Source of the DNA: Chytridium lagenaria
Taxonomy: Eukaryota; Chytridiomycota; Chytridiomycetes; Chytridiales; Chytridiaceae
NCBI GenBank assembly: GCA_025449115.1
Contig: JAHLKC010000062.1
Span: forward strand, 150,406 to 214,405
DNA length: 64,000 nucleotides
Direction of reading: 5' to 3'
Part shown: piece after piece, positions 24,144-35,542 of the stretch
Position numbering within the stretch: the stretch's first letter is position 1
Layout of the letters: every line of letters starts with the position of its first letter
Program-made: the position numbers and the translations under genes
The notes under the pieces: model-generated
The model's database searches: none
Told to the model about the DNA's origin: nothing
Seen by the model: only the letters and a program-made list of their open reading frames with translations

Positions 24144-25562
24144 CTAGACTTTGGCAGCAGGGGAAACATCAGCAAAGGGGTAGTCCGTGTAGCCAGTCTC
24201 GTCGTTCGTGTAAAAGGTGCTACGGTCGTAAGGAGTAAGAGGAATGCCATGCTGGATACGGTACGGAAGGTCCGGGTTTGAAATAAAGTAACGTCCAAAA
24301 GCAACAAGATCAGCGTCTTTTTTCGCAATGACCGACTCTGCACTGTCCGGTAAAAATCCACCAGCAGTAATCATGAGACCCTTGTACGCTTCTCTAAAAG
24401 GCTTCAAGGACTTTTCGGTAGTATCTTGAGCAGAATCGGACGCACCGTCAATTCGGGCTTCAACGAGATGAACGAACGCAAGATCGAGCTTGTTGAGTTG
24501 TTTAAGGAGAGTGCTCCAGGTGGTAATGGGATCAGAGTCACCCATGCCTTGAAAGTTGGACCAAGGAGAGAGACGGATACCGACACGGCCTCCACCAATG
24601 GCCTTAGCGAGGGCTTCGGCGACTTGGAAGGAGAATCTGACACGGTTTTCAACGGTACCTCCGTATTCGTCGGTTCTTCCGACATTGATGTTATCGTTGA
24701 TGAATTGGTCAAGAAGGTAGCCATTGGCAGAGTGGATTTCGACACCGTCAAATCCAGCCGCAATGGAATTTTTGCCCGCTTCGACGTAACTTTTCAACTT
24801 AGTAAGTTGGCTGTATGGTATATCTGAACTTACTCTTGAATGATCTCGTGAATTTCTTCCCTAGTGATCGCTCGAGGGACTTCATAAGGCTGTGGGCCCG
24901 TCGGTGTGCCAGCCATTCCAGTCTAAACACAGTCAGTAAGACCCCTCTGCTCTAGCTCTACCTTGGGAACGGGGGCAGATGAAGGAGGAGGTAGTCCCTT
25001 GGGATTGAATGCTGTACACGATATTCAGTATATATCTTTAAGCTGTTTCCGAACACTATCGAGCGGTACCTGAGTGCGAGCTCCTCCCAACATGCCTACA
25101 CAAGCAAAGTTAGACTAACAAAGAACACTATAAGCTAAGCATTGTTTAAACGCACCACAGCTGAGCAAAAATGATACCTCCTTTCTTGTGAACAGCCTAA
25201 TATACAATTGGTTAGCTTCAAAACATACATGTCTCCAACGTACATCTGTAACCTTCTTCCAGCTTTCAACATGAGAGTCCTTGTAAATGGAGGGAATGGA
25301 CAAAGCAACCCTTGCCTCCGCAGAAATGGGAGTACCCTCACTAATCAAAAGCCCGCCATCCGAAGCCCTCTGCTCGTAGTAAGTCACCATACGATCCGTC
25401 GCTTCATTGTCTTCGCCTCTAGCACGGCTAAAAGTTATTTAGTCACGATCCGAAAAAGTCAATCCAAATCAAATCCGCACTAAAATCTTACGTTAAAGGC
25501 GCGAGTACGATACGATGCTTAAGGAGGTAACGGCCGACTTTGATGGGTTCGAAGAGGGCCAT
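24144..25562 (-). CDS. Old Yellow Enzyme family NADH:flavin oxidoreductase
   Basis: FMN-dependent ene-reductase, probably cytosolic; in fungi such enzymes reduce activated alkenes and take part in oxidative-stress or secondary metabolism. Start MALFEPIKVGRYLLKHRIV is typical of the family. The TIM barrel shows RASDGGLLISEGTPIS, FAQLWHVGR, GFDGVEIHSANGYLLDQFIN, the YGGTVENRVRFSF motif and a C-terminal phosphate-binding segment ending in DADLVAFGRYFISNPDLPYR. Several short introns split the first third; the last 217 codons (24797-24144) form one exon. The final residues are DVSPAAKV. Family assignment is firm; the substrate cannot be read from sequence. Confidence 0.92.
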
Positions 25563-26008
25563 GATGGATGATGTGGGATTATTGAAGGTAAAAAAGCGGG
25601 TGAATGCTAGATTTATGTAATAGAGTCTATTTGTCATCTTTTGACGACAAGCCTTGACAGGGGAAAGGAGTTTTGACTCTCGTTTCCGACGAGACGGTGG
25701 TGCAACGACCGAATGTACTTAAAAGGTCTGTCTCCCAAATCAAAATCCATCACTGCAAGCAAAAAAAAACTAAAGCCCACGTCAATACAGTAGGAATGAG
25801 AGAGCTCGTGAGCTCAAGAACCATGACGCGTGAAGCTAGCTTCGTGACGAAATCAAAGTTTTAACTTTCGCCCCCCCCCTCCGCGGACTTCGATGACGCA
25901 AAGGTTTAACTCCAGAGGTCAGATAAAAGGCAGCGCTTCATTCAATGACTTTCTCTTATCTCACCACACCTTCCAATTCTCGGCTACTCGAACCTTTATC
26001 TCTTCATC

Positions 26009-26757
26009 ATGCGCTTCGCTTCCGTTGTTGTAGCTGCTGTCGCTACTTGCTCGACTGCGGTCTTGAGTGCGCCAGCTCCCCAGGCCCCCGCCACTCTCAT
26101 CGCCAACACCGTTGCCGTCAAGCCTGCCGAAGTGACCGCATCAGGTGAAAAGGAGCTGGTGAAAAAAGATTCGAAGATTCACAAGAAGGGTCATCACAAG
26201 AAAGGTGGTCGCGGCAAAAAGGACGACAGCGATGACGATAAGAGCGGTAGCGACTCTGATGATGACAAGGGCAGTGACAGTGATTCCGGTATGCTTGAGA
26301 TTCCTCCTCCCTTTCGTTATGATGATGCATAAAATGTATTATTACGTTTATTATATATATTGTTTGCATAACCACCTCCATAATTACATTTTTTCCTCAC
26401 TAAACCACGACGCAACACCAATAGATGGCAAGGACTCGAAGATCTCCATCAAGTCAGGCGGCGTGTCAGTGGCTGGGGAGAAGAAGGTCGTGAAGAAAAA
26501 CACCAAAGTTCACAAGGCGGGTAGCCGCAAAAAGGGTCGTGGCAAGAAAGACGATAGCGACTCTGATGACAGCAAGAGCGGTAGCGATTTCGATGATGAT
26601 AAGAAGGGAGAAAGCGACTCTGATGATGGTAATTTTAAATCATTTTGAGTTTTACGTGAACTTTTTTCCATTCACTCACGTGTTTAAACACTTAGATTTC
26701 GACGGCAAGGACTCCAGGGTTTCGATCAAATCCGCCGTTGGTCCCAAGAGGCGTTAA
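26009..26757 (+). CDS. Secreted protein with alternating Lys-rich and Asp/Ser-rich modules
   Basis: Three exons (26009-26288, 26425-26628, 26696-26757), all introns phase 1 and splitting a Gly/Asp codon, so exons could be duplicated without frame loss. A clear signal peptide (MRFASVVVAAVATCSTAVLS) is followed by APAPQAP. The mature protein has two similar modules, each with a basic Lys/His/Gly stretch (KKGHHKKGGRGKK) followed by an acidic Asp/Ser stretch (DSDDDKSGSDSDDDKGSDSD), joined by GKDSKISIKSGG. It ends SAVGPKRR. No cysteine pairs or known domain are seen. A decayed paralogue with a similar upstream region lies at 27581-28286. Polyampholyte secreted proteins can bind wall polymers or ions, but the role here is unknown. 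Confidence 0.75.
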
Positions 26758-26933
26758 CTCCATCTACTTTTTACTCCCAGCTTGTTCTTGCAAAACCCAT
26801 TTATTCTAGCTGCTCAAATCACGAATCCTGCTGCCATATTTTAGATCATGAATGTCTCTTTTATGTCTTAGCTGCTGGCTTATCCCCTTTATTCATGGAA
26901 TATTTTTTTGGCTGCTCGTTGATGTTGTGCATT

Positions 26934-27032
26934 TAGTAATAAAGCAGTATGTGTTATCAGTAATAAAGCAGTATGTGTTATCAGTAATATTAAAGCAGTA
27001 TGTGTTATCAGTAATAAAGGAGTATGTGTTAT
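26934..27032. repeat. 24-bp tandem repeat, four copies
   Basis: Four copies of a unit containing AAAGCAGTATGTGTTATCAG, the third with three extra bases (TAT) and the last slightly diverged. It lies between the secreted-protein gene and its decayed paralogue. The open frame across it (VIKQYVLS repeats) is a consequence of the multiple-of-three period. Confidence 0.92.
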
Positions 27033-27580
27033 CGATACAATAAATCTATGAACGGAAAAAAGCAGACAGGAAAATAATATCAAACAGGGTGTAATTGGGG
27101 GGTGACCCTGACGAAAGGGCCAGAAAGTTTACATACTCAAACAAGAGCAACGAGACAAACGATATAACACGCGTCATGCACCCTCCAACAACGCATTACG
27201 CCTTCCCAAGGGCGTTGAGTGAAAGTCGATTGTACAAGAAGGAATGCAGATAAGAAACAATTATCAACATATATCTACATTTTTTAGAAAAGATTGGAGG
27301 CATGATTTACTAGGCATGATTTAGACAGCTGTATATTACTGTTGTCGCGTGCAGAGAATCTTCGTTACTTTGACAGGCTCAATGTCGTCACCCACTCAAT
27401 TACTCCAAGGGTATTCAAGAATCATGACGTTAATAGCCTGGAAACATAGGCTTTTTCATTTTCACTCCAAACCTATAAATTCCGTCTCCCCCAATCTCCG
27501 CGGGTTTCGATGACGCCCACAAATAATTCCACCACCTTTTCTTATCTCACCACATCTTTCAATTCACTTAGCTCTTTGAC

Positions 27581-28286
27581 ATGCGAATCACCTCAGCTCT
27601 CATCGCCGTCATGACTACCTGCTCAACAGCGGGCCTGAGTGCTCCCGCTCCCAGGGCCCCCACCGCCACCAGTTCCAACACCGCTTCCATCAAAGCCGCA
27701 GACGCGTCCACAACCGGGAAGGAGAGGGTCGTGAAGAAGGACACGAAAGCCCACAAGAAGGGTCATCACAAGAAAGGTGGTCGTGGCAAAAAGGACTCTG
27801 ACGACGACAGCTTAAGAGCGATAGCTGTGATTCTGATGACGACAGAAAGGGCAGCATCACCCCCCTTTTCGTCATATTATTTTAGGACGTGCACCTCGAT
27901 CGGGTGTTTGTGTTATTCGTCAACACTTTGCTCACTCGATATTGTTTTTCTGCTATCATGTTTAGATTCCGGCAAGGACTCAAGGATCTCCATCAAGTCA
28001 GGCGGAGTGTCAGTGGCGGGTGCGAAGAAGGTGGTCGGGGAAAGAAGGATTCCGACAATGACAGCAAGAGCGATAGCGTCTCTGATGATGTTAGGAAGCG
28101 ATCAAGGTATTTACGACGCTTTTTGAACTTCATCCCTCCCGTGTTTTTTTCTTGCAATGTGTTTCTTGTCCTTGAACACGCTTCGTTAATCTCTTTACTT
28201 ACTGGTCTGTTGTTCTTTCATCACGATTATATTCAGGCAAGGACTTCGGGATCTCCAAGTCCGTTCTTGGTTCAAAGAGACGTTAA
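27581..28286 (+). pseudogene. Decayed paralogue of the secreted Lys/Asp-rich protein
   Basis: Same plan as 26009-26757: signal peptide (MRITSALIAVMTTCSTAGLS), APAPRAP, KKGHHKKGGRGKK, then acidic sequence, then GKDSRISIKSGGVSVAG, and a last exon ending SKSVLGSKRR before the stop at 28284. Several lesions are visible. Two extra bases (TT) sit in the acidic stretch near 27810. The sequence around the first donor is lost. A deletion in exon 2 removes the Lys stretch and shifts frame (GGRGKKDSDNDSKSDS is read in another frame). These are not single-base homopolymer changes, unlike the breaks elsewhere in the window, so I call it a pseudogene. Upstream sequence (CTCCGCGG...TTCGATGACGC and CTTATCTCACCACA) is shared with the intact copy, so promoter and gene were duplicated together. 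Confidence 0.65.
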
Positions 28287-28635
28287 ATCGGTTTATTCCT
28301 CATCATCATCCCCAATATTCTAGCTGCCTTTTTTTCACGAAAGTGCTGCCGTGATTTATGTATCATTTCAATGAAATAAAGTCTCAATCCTTCAATTGAT
28401 TAAAATAACGAAACCTCCTCAAGAGAAAAAGCACATAAGCAAAATGCGGAACGACACGGAGAATATTCTTATATGAGTGTACAATTGGATAAAAACAATA
28501 AGTGAGTTTTTTATATAACTTGACCGCGAAAACATCAAACCTTGTCAGCTTAAGCAAAAGGGTAAAAACACAGTCATCAGGGAAAGAAATAAATAAAAAG
28601 TATGACTCTAAAATGGATATCAAATGGGTTTGTTG

Positions 28636-31600
28636 TTAAGCAATTGGAGACAAAGGCCTCGACGACCCCATAGACGTCGTTGTCCCCGTCGTATTCCCAC
28701 CCCTCCCCCCAAACACCGCCTTCCCCAAAGCCTCTAAAGCATCCTCATAACTCTTTGGTGTATGATCCGACATGACGCGTGGCGAAAACATGGGTTCACT
28801 AAACATCTCCTTGACATCATCACACCGCTGCAAGACAACCCTCGACACGGATTTCTTGGTCCCAGTTTTCACATCCGTGGTTTCCGTCACGGCTGCCGCA
28901 TTCATCCAGTAGGTGAGTCCAGCAGGGTACAGCCGTTCACTGTTCATGCTTTGACGGAGACGTGTGATGATGCTCCAAAAGAATTCTTCTTCTTCAATTG
29001 GGGAGACTTCTGGGGTCGTAGTTTCAGAGGAAATGTCAGTGGGTGGAGCTGGGGTGGAAGCGGTTGCGCCTCGTTGTAAACCGAGCGTTCGGGAGATGAT
29101 ACGTTCACTGAGTCCCTTGTTGGCGGGATCAAGGAGTGACATGGTGACAATCTTAAAGTCACGGATGAGACCGAGACTGATGGTCGGAACAATGTCGTCA
29201 CCATTGACGAGGGTAGACACGAGACCCTTGGCGGAAGCAGAGAGATCCAGGGTTGCAACACAGGGGGAGCCGTAAGAGTAGCAATGAATGGGTCTTCCAG
29301 CTGGTAAACCGCTAGAGGGCGACGTGACGAAAGGTGTTCTTGCGCTACGAGCCATAACGGCGTCATCGAGAGTTGACACAGGACACGACCATTCCATGGC
29401 CATGAGAACTGCAACACCCCCGCCAAGCGAATGACCAGTCTAATCGGGGACAAGAAAATGATAACATTAACCAACGGAATAAAATAGTGCCAAAAAAATT
29501 AAAAAGCCACTCACCACAACAAGCCCATACCCCGGGTTTTCCCTCAAAGCCCTATCTACCGCCTTAAACACCTCTGTCCCCCTCCTAAACTTCATAGCCG
29601 CACTCCTCAACATCCCAGCATGCACGCGACCTCCCCCAAACTCAGCATAATCAAACCTCATATCCGTCAACACATCACTCAATCCAAGCGTCCCACGTAA
29701 CGCCACAACCACAACCTTTGCCGCACGATCAAGCACAACATAATGATTCAAAGGCTGCATCCGTGGGGAGAGAGGGGCCGCAGCGGCAGGGTCGCGGCCA
29801 TTGTCAAAGGAGGAATGAACAATGTCGTTGACGGCGACACCCGTGTGGATGGCAAAGGCGTAGTGGTTGGCGTGGATTCGGGGATCGGTTGTATGGATAT
29901 CACGGATTTTACCAACACCCAAAAGGATCATGAGGTCACGTCCTAAAAAAAGAATATATTATCAGCACTGTTTATATTTTTTAAAAGGAACGGATAACAA
30001 CGAGGCAGAAAAGTCACAATCACCCACCATAAGCAGCCGTCGCAAACCTCGCATACCTCTCCAAATTCCTCAACAAATTCCGTAAAGGATAATGTCCATA
30101 ATTCGGTACAGACACCTCCCGATTCCCCATCCCCTCATCCATCAACATTGTCGGTGAAAGCGTCCCAGGTCTAGGTCGCGGTGTCGATGTTTCCGGTGAA
30201 ATCGATCGTGTGGGTGTTCGATCGCCCTCTACCTTCTCTCCACGACTTCTCTCATCCAGCCCCCTCGCCGTCAAAGCTGGGGACGCCGCGGGTGTTAGAA
30301 CAAGCGGCGACGAGGTGGTAATGGTGGCTGGTGCGGGTAAACCTTTTTGAAGCTCAAACACGGATTTCAGGGACGGTCTTGGGGCAGAGGATTGCTTCCT
30401 TCCGGGCATTTTCATAGCTTCGCCTGCCAAAATCGAGGTGGAGTGAGGAACAGGAGATGCTGGAGGAGATGAAGGAGTGGAGATGGTATCAGGTGTAAGA
30501 CGTCCTAGATTTGAGAGAGCCGCTGAATCAAGCTGGGAATCATGAACACGGATAGTGGCTTTCCGTGTAGTAACTCCTCCATCAGCTTCACGTTCAACAG
30601 TACTAGTCTACAAAACGTAACAATTAGTTACCATTAACAACCTAACGTCCGAAATGTATAGAAAACCAGCTTTCGCTCAGCAAAAACCAACAAGTGAATA
30701 GCAGCAACTCACTTGATCAAACATCGTCACCATCCCTCCCTTTGCTGTCCTCGCATTGACCCGTCCCCCAACCTGGCCTCCAGGCGGCTTCCCACTCCCC
30801 CTATTCGGCGACACCAACCCCCTCAACATACTCGTAAACGACGTTTTTCTCGGCGCAACAACCGGCATCACCTCCTCCCCTGTCTCGGTCGTCGAAAACG
30901 ACGTACTCGCCGTCCGGAACGACATGACCGATTCCGTGTCATCCACATCCACCGGGACGGGTTTCGACGGTCTCCGTCCACCGAAAACCCCTGCCCAACC
31001 ACCACCCCCGTTAGTGGATGTCAACGATGACGCCGCCAATGTGGAGTCGGGTCGTCGAGCTCGGTCCATGGATGCGGCAGAGGTGAAGGAGGATGCTTGA
31101 GCGGAGGAGTCAAAGAAGGAGGGAGATTCGGACATGTCAGTGGCGTCATCGTCTTTCCCATGGGCGATGGTCGATATCCCAGAGATGGAACCTTGGGGTG
31201 TGGCTACAGCCGATGAGGATCCAATACGATGATGAGGGGTTGCGTAATTTGCGATACCTTCGACGGCAGGCGACACAGGGTTCGCGCGACGAGGGGAGAA
31301 GGTCGGAGATGTGGGTGAGGACGGTGTCGGAGGAGATGGCGAAGATGGGGGACCGGGTGCCTGGAAATGATGCATTCGGAAAAAGAGTGGAACAGGGGGA
31401 AGGTCTTTCTGACGATGAGCAAAAGAAGCGGAAGGTGATAACGTAGGTGTAGTCGGAGCACTTCCATTCGCAGAAGCCGACGATGCAGCGGTTCCGCTTG
31501 TGAGAATGACTCTCTCAAGATCAGCCAGATCCTTTCCACTAAAATCCCGCGAAATCCGGTTCATGAGGTCACGGTTCTCATCAAACGCGCGACGGGGATA

Positions 31601-34191
31601 CCCTGTTGACGAAGAGGAAGAGGTGTTGGAGGATGCTGCCGAAGCGACCGACATGGATCTTTTGGAATATGCGGCGCGTCGTCGGGCTTCAGCATCCTCA
31701 GTGCTCATCCCCTCGGGTATAGTTGAAGATATAGTAAGTGTGGGAAGAACTCCAACATGTCGCATAGTCCGAGGCCGATGCTGAGAATCAAGTCTGCTCC
31801 CTGTCGAGAAGGTCAATCCTTCATCATCATGATCCGTGACAGGACTCGACCCATACCCATCCCCTCTAGCCCTCATCGGCTCATCTCCATGCATTGAATA
31901 AGCAGAAGACCCCAAGGACGGCAAAGAAGCCGATGAAGCCAACGCCACACCCTCTTCCTCAATAAAGGATTTCGCGTCGTCAATAATATGGACTCCTTCG
32001 CCTCCATCCTCCCCATACGCAAGCTGTTGCTGCGCTTCCTCAATAAAGGACCTCGCATCATCCAACGTCAACATCGACGCTGCATCCCCAAGATGCGACA
32101 CAAAAGATGCCGTGCGTCCCAGAGCAACCCGTTGTCCCGGCATAGGAGACCCAGGTGCGGAATTTCCATCCCCCTTGTGCTCCTCAATCTCAATCGTGAG
32201 CTCCCCACCATCATGTCCATCATCTCGATGCCACCGAATCACCACCTCCTCGCCCGCACTAGTCACGCCATCGACGTGGCCATCCGCCGCCACAAATATA
32301 TTCGGATCTTCCGTTAAAGCCACTCCATCCTCCAACAATAACAACGTAGAAGGCGGTCCAGCAAGCATATCATTCCCAAAAGCACCACCACCCGTCTCTG
32401 TCCCTCCGCCGGTGGCCACAATCCCTTCATAAAGTCTCGTAAGCTTCCGTGCCTCAAGTGTTCGCCGAGAAGTCATGACTTGGAGACACGCAAACGCGGT
32501 CAACGCTTTAGTGAGACTTCCCATGAGGACAATAGTGTTAAAGGTTTTGCCTAGGATACCATTTCCTGGAAGTGATCCGCGGCCGTCGTTCAGGTCGTTC
32601 ATTTCGTCGCGGATGAGTTGAACGAGAGCAGAAAGAGCGCGACTGGTTTCGGTTGATCCAAATATACCATCAAAGATTTGAACGGTTTCTTGAGCGGCCT
32701 ATCAAATGAAATTGGTTTAGAGGATGAAAATTAAAACGTGCTTAAATCTTACCCTTAGAGTAAATCGTACACTTGATCTTGCAAGATGCCATGTTGCGCA
32801 TGTGAATAATTCGGCAAGAGAAAAGAGATGATTGACCGCTCCGACACTATAATCCGTGTACTATATATAAAAAAAAAGAGGGAATTAAACCAACAAGTCC
32901 GAAAATATAATCTATTTATGATTTTCTGTGCTCACGGTATCTAATGCCTGATGGAAAAGCCATAAATCCGCGGGCCTACTAAGAAAACACATAAAATTAG
33001 ACAAAAGAATGATAAACCACTAAAGCAAATCAGAAAGTAAAAATTAAAATACTTACCTCTGCCTTGACATTGTCCCGTTAGGCGTCAAATTCGGCGCCAA
33101 ATTAGCTCCAGCTCCACCCATCGAGACCGTCATTGCCCCTCCGTTCATTCGGTCTGACGATGCCTCAATCCCGCCATCCTCAGCAGACTCGCCACCCAAA
33201 GTGATCGGTAACGGAGAAGAATGAATGGCGACAACGGTGCCTCCTGGGACGTTGTGGCTACCAGGAGTTCGATGGAGCAATCGAGCACTCGAGAGTGCGC
33301 CGACGAGGATGGAACGTCCCATGCCGAGGGTAAGGGCGGTTCCCCTGCATAATAGTGAGTGGGATGAGGAGAGAGGAGGGAGACTTACCATTTGGCGGTG
33401 GCCAATGCAACGTCTGATACGGCGGCCGCGGCCGCGATGGATACACGGGCGGTATGGGCAACAACAGAGACACCCTTTATACCAAAGATTAAAAATTAAA
33501 TATAGGAGAAAGCGTGGGAAGGAATGCAAATAACATAGCAATGTGTTTTAAAAAGCTTACCGTTGCCAAAGATTCAAACAATAGCGGTGGGTGCGCAACA
33601 TGATGGTCAAAATCCAGATCTGTGGACTGTCTGGGACTTGCCCCGTCAAGACTTGCGGGTGGGGACGAAGGAGAGGGAGTAGGCGATGCAGAGGTTGAGG
33701 GAGTGGTATATGTGGACTCTGGGCTGCTGTATTGTCGTCTTCGTGGCCACCCACACGATACTGTGCTAGGAGGGTGGATGAGTGTAATGGAGGAGTTCGG
33801 AGAGGAATCGAAGTTGAGGCAGGTGGTGCGGAGGGTTGTGGTGTGGGAATTGTGATAACGGGAATCTGCATGCCGATGGCGTCGTCTTCCATGAGGATGC
33901 TATCGTCATCGTAGGTTGAAGTGGGACTGGAGGCACGTATGTGATGAGCAAAGTTGAATGGATCGTTTGATGTGGGAGAGACGGGGTGAGGGAGGGGAGG
34001 TCTGTCGGTAAAGGAGGTGCAAGGTCAGGGATAGTGGATTCGTGAGAGGGATTTGGTGAGCCTTTATGATGTTCTAGCTTATCTGCCATGCTTGTTCCAT
34101 CGTTACGGCCACCTTCCCTTGAAGGAGAGGTGGCATTTTTTGGCTTTTGCAACGACGGTGTTGAAGGTCGTTTGAATATGGATCCCCACAT
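28636..34191 (-). CDS. Class 3 (diacylglycerol lipase-like) serine lipase with long low-complexity insert
   Basis: Predicted sn-1-specific diacylglycerol lipase relative. Start MWGSIFKRPSTPSLQKPKN, then Ser/Pro-rich N terminus and an Ala-rich conserved region (HTARVSIAAAAAVSDVALAT; NHLFSLAELFTCATWHLARS). A very long exon (32602 to about 30709) carries hundreds of disordered Ser/Pro/Gly-rich residues. The catalytic domain (about 30430-28636) has FATAAYG, VVVALRGTLGLSDVLTD, the nucleophile elbow TGHSLGGG near 29419-29436, the candidate Asp in VNGDDIVP and the candidate His in SDHTPKSYEDAL. Frame breaks that one base would mend are at 33983-33986 and 33750-33752. No clear N-terminal four-TM bundle, unlike animal DAGL. 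Substrate is inferred from family only. Confidence 0.83.
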
Positions 34192-35483
34192 GATGGGCAG
34201 AAGAGAATACAGATGGCAAGACAGTCAAGTACTTTAGTTTTTTGGCTATGCTTGAATGCGAGTGTGAGATGCTGCAAACTTGGAAACAAGCCCTAACAGC
34301 ATGAAGCCTCTGCGAGAGGGAGACAAAGGACGCGCAGAGCAGTGTTTGTTGTCTCCCTCACTTTAATGAACAAAGTATCGTATATGGAGTATATAAACAG
34401 GAGACGAATGACGGATGATGGCCGTCGTCCGGTCGTTCTACCCTTTCTCGCAGTCTCGGCTGTCTCTTATCCCACGTAAATCCCACCAAGTCCGACTCGT
34501 CACCCTGTGATCCCCTTGTTTTTATTAAGAATCTCCCTTTCTTGTGACACTTGATGTCAGGTTTTGGGGAAATACAGCCTTTTTTTTTTTCCGTCATAGA
34601 TACCATATAGATGGAAGGATGCTCTTTATTATGTTCTGTGTTGCTTTCTCGCATTAAAGAATAACGTAATTTTGGAAGCGTGACGACACGCGTTGATGCA
34701 TGCAGAATGATATTTATGATATGATTGAGGCTGAATCGGAAATATACAAGTTTGTTTGAATATTTGAATGTGCACATTTCAACCTCCGCCATTAAATATA
34801 ATATTAATTTGAATATAATAAAATAAAATACCCCACATTCATTTGTACCAAACAACCTATATACACACATGCACTCACACGCACTCACTCACTCACTCAC
34901 TCACTCACACCTCTGAAATACTCTGTAAAGTCCTTTATTAGTTTAAAGTATTTATTTACATCCACTATATACGGTTTCTCTCTTGGCAAAGAGAGAATAA
35001 GTATATATATCTAGCCTTATAAATAAATAATAATAATACGGAATCTGTGAATAATTAATAATATACATATCATCATCCAAGTCAGCTGGTTGATTTGTAC
35101 AGTAATACAATATAATAACGATAAAATAATAATAATATTAATAGTTGAGCATGTGATCTTCAATTACAAATCTTGTATAACCATAGGCGCCTCCTTTCTT
35201 TATTTCTTTCTTTCTTAATTTCTTGTTCGATCTTCTTGTTTATATAATAATTTAATCATTTAATTATTATTATTATTATTTATTTGATTTGCTGATAAAG
35301 ATAAGAAAAAATTATTAATAAAAAAAAATATAATAAATTATTGATATTCATATGAACTGTCTAATATGATATATTTATATACTGAACTGTATTTATATTT
35401 ATCTGATTATAAACCCAAAATAAAATAAACTACAATTTCCTTAAATATGTTCACCCACGTCTCACCCACTGCTTCACCCACTC
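34192..35483. other. AT-rich intergenic region with simple repeats
   Basis: Very A/T-rich DNA with TAA/TTA-rich runs (35020-35420). It includes an (ACTC)n microsatellite at about 34882-34908. The 176-codon minus frame at 34358-34888 has no recognisable domain. It precedes the Crypton-like element. No gene supported. Confidence 0.55.
34882..34908. repeat. Microsatellite (ACTC)n
   Basis: About six ACTC units flanked by CACA-rich sequence. Confidence 0.85.
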
Positions 35484-35501
35484 TCACCCAGCTTCACCCA
35501 A
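35484..35501. repeat. Left 18-bp direct repeat of the Crypton-like element
   Basis: TCACCCAGCTTCACCCAA, identical to 38025-38042. Confidence 0.85.
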
Positions 35502-35542
35502 TATTCGGACTTCAAATTTTTATACTTTGACACCAAAGCATT

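Noticed and set aside
26852..27043. Repeat protein VIKQYVLS
   Set aside because: An artefact of a 24-bp tandem repeat whose period is a multiple of three; no signal peptide or upstream exon.
34358..34888. 176-codon minus frame in the AT-rich region
   Set aside because: No domain, composition like the surrounding DNA, no convincing introns or promoter; it ends next to simple repeats.
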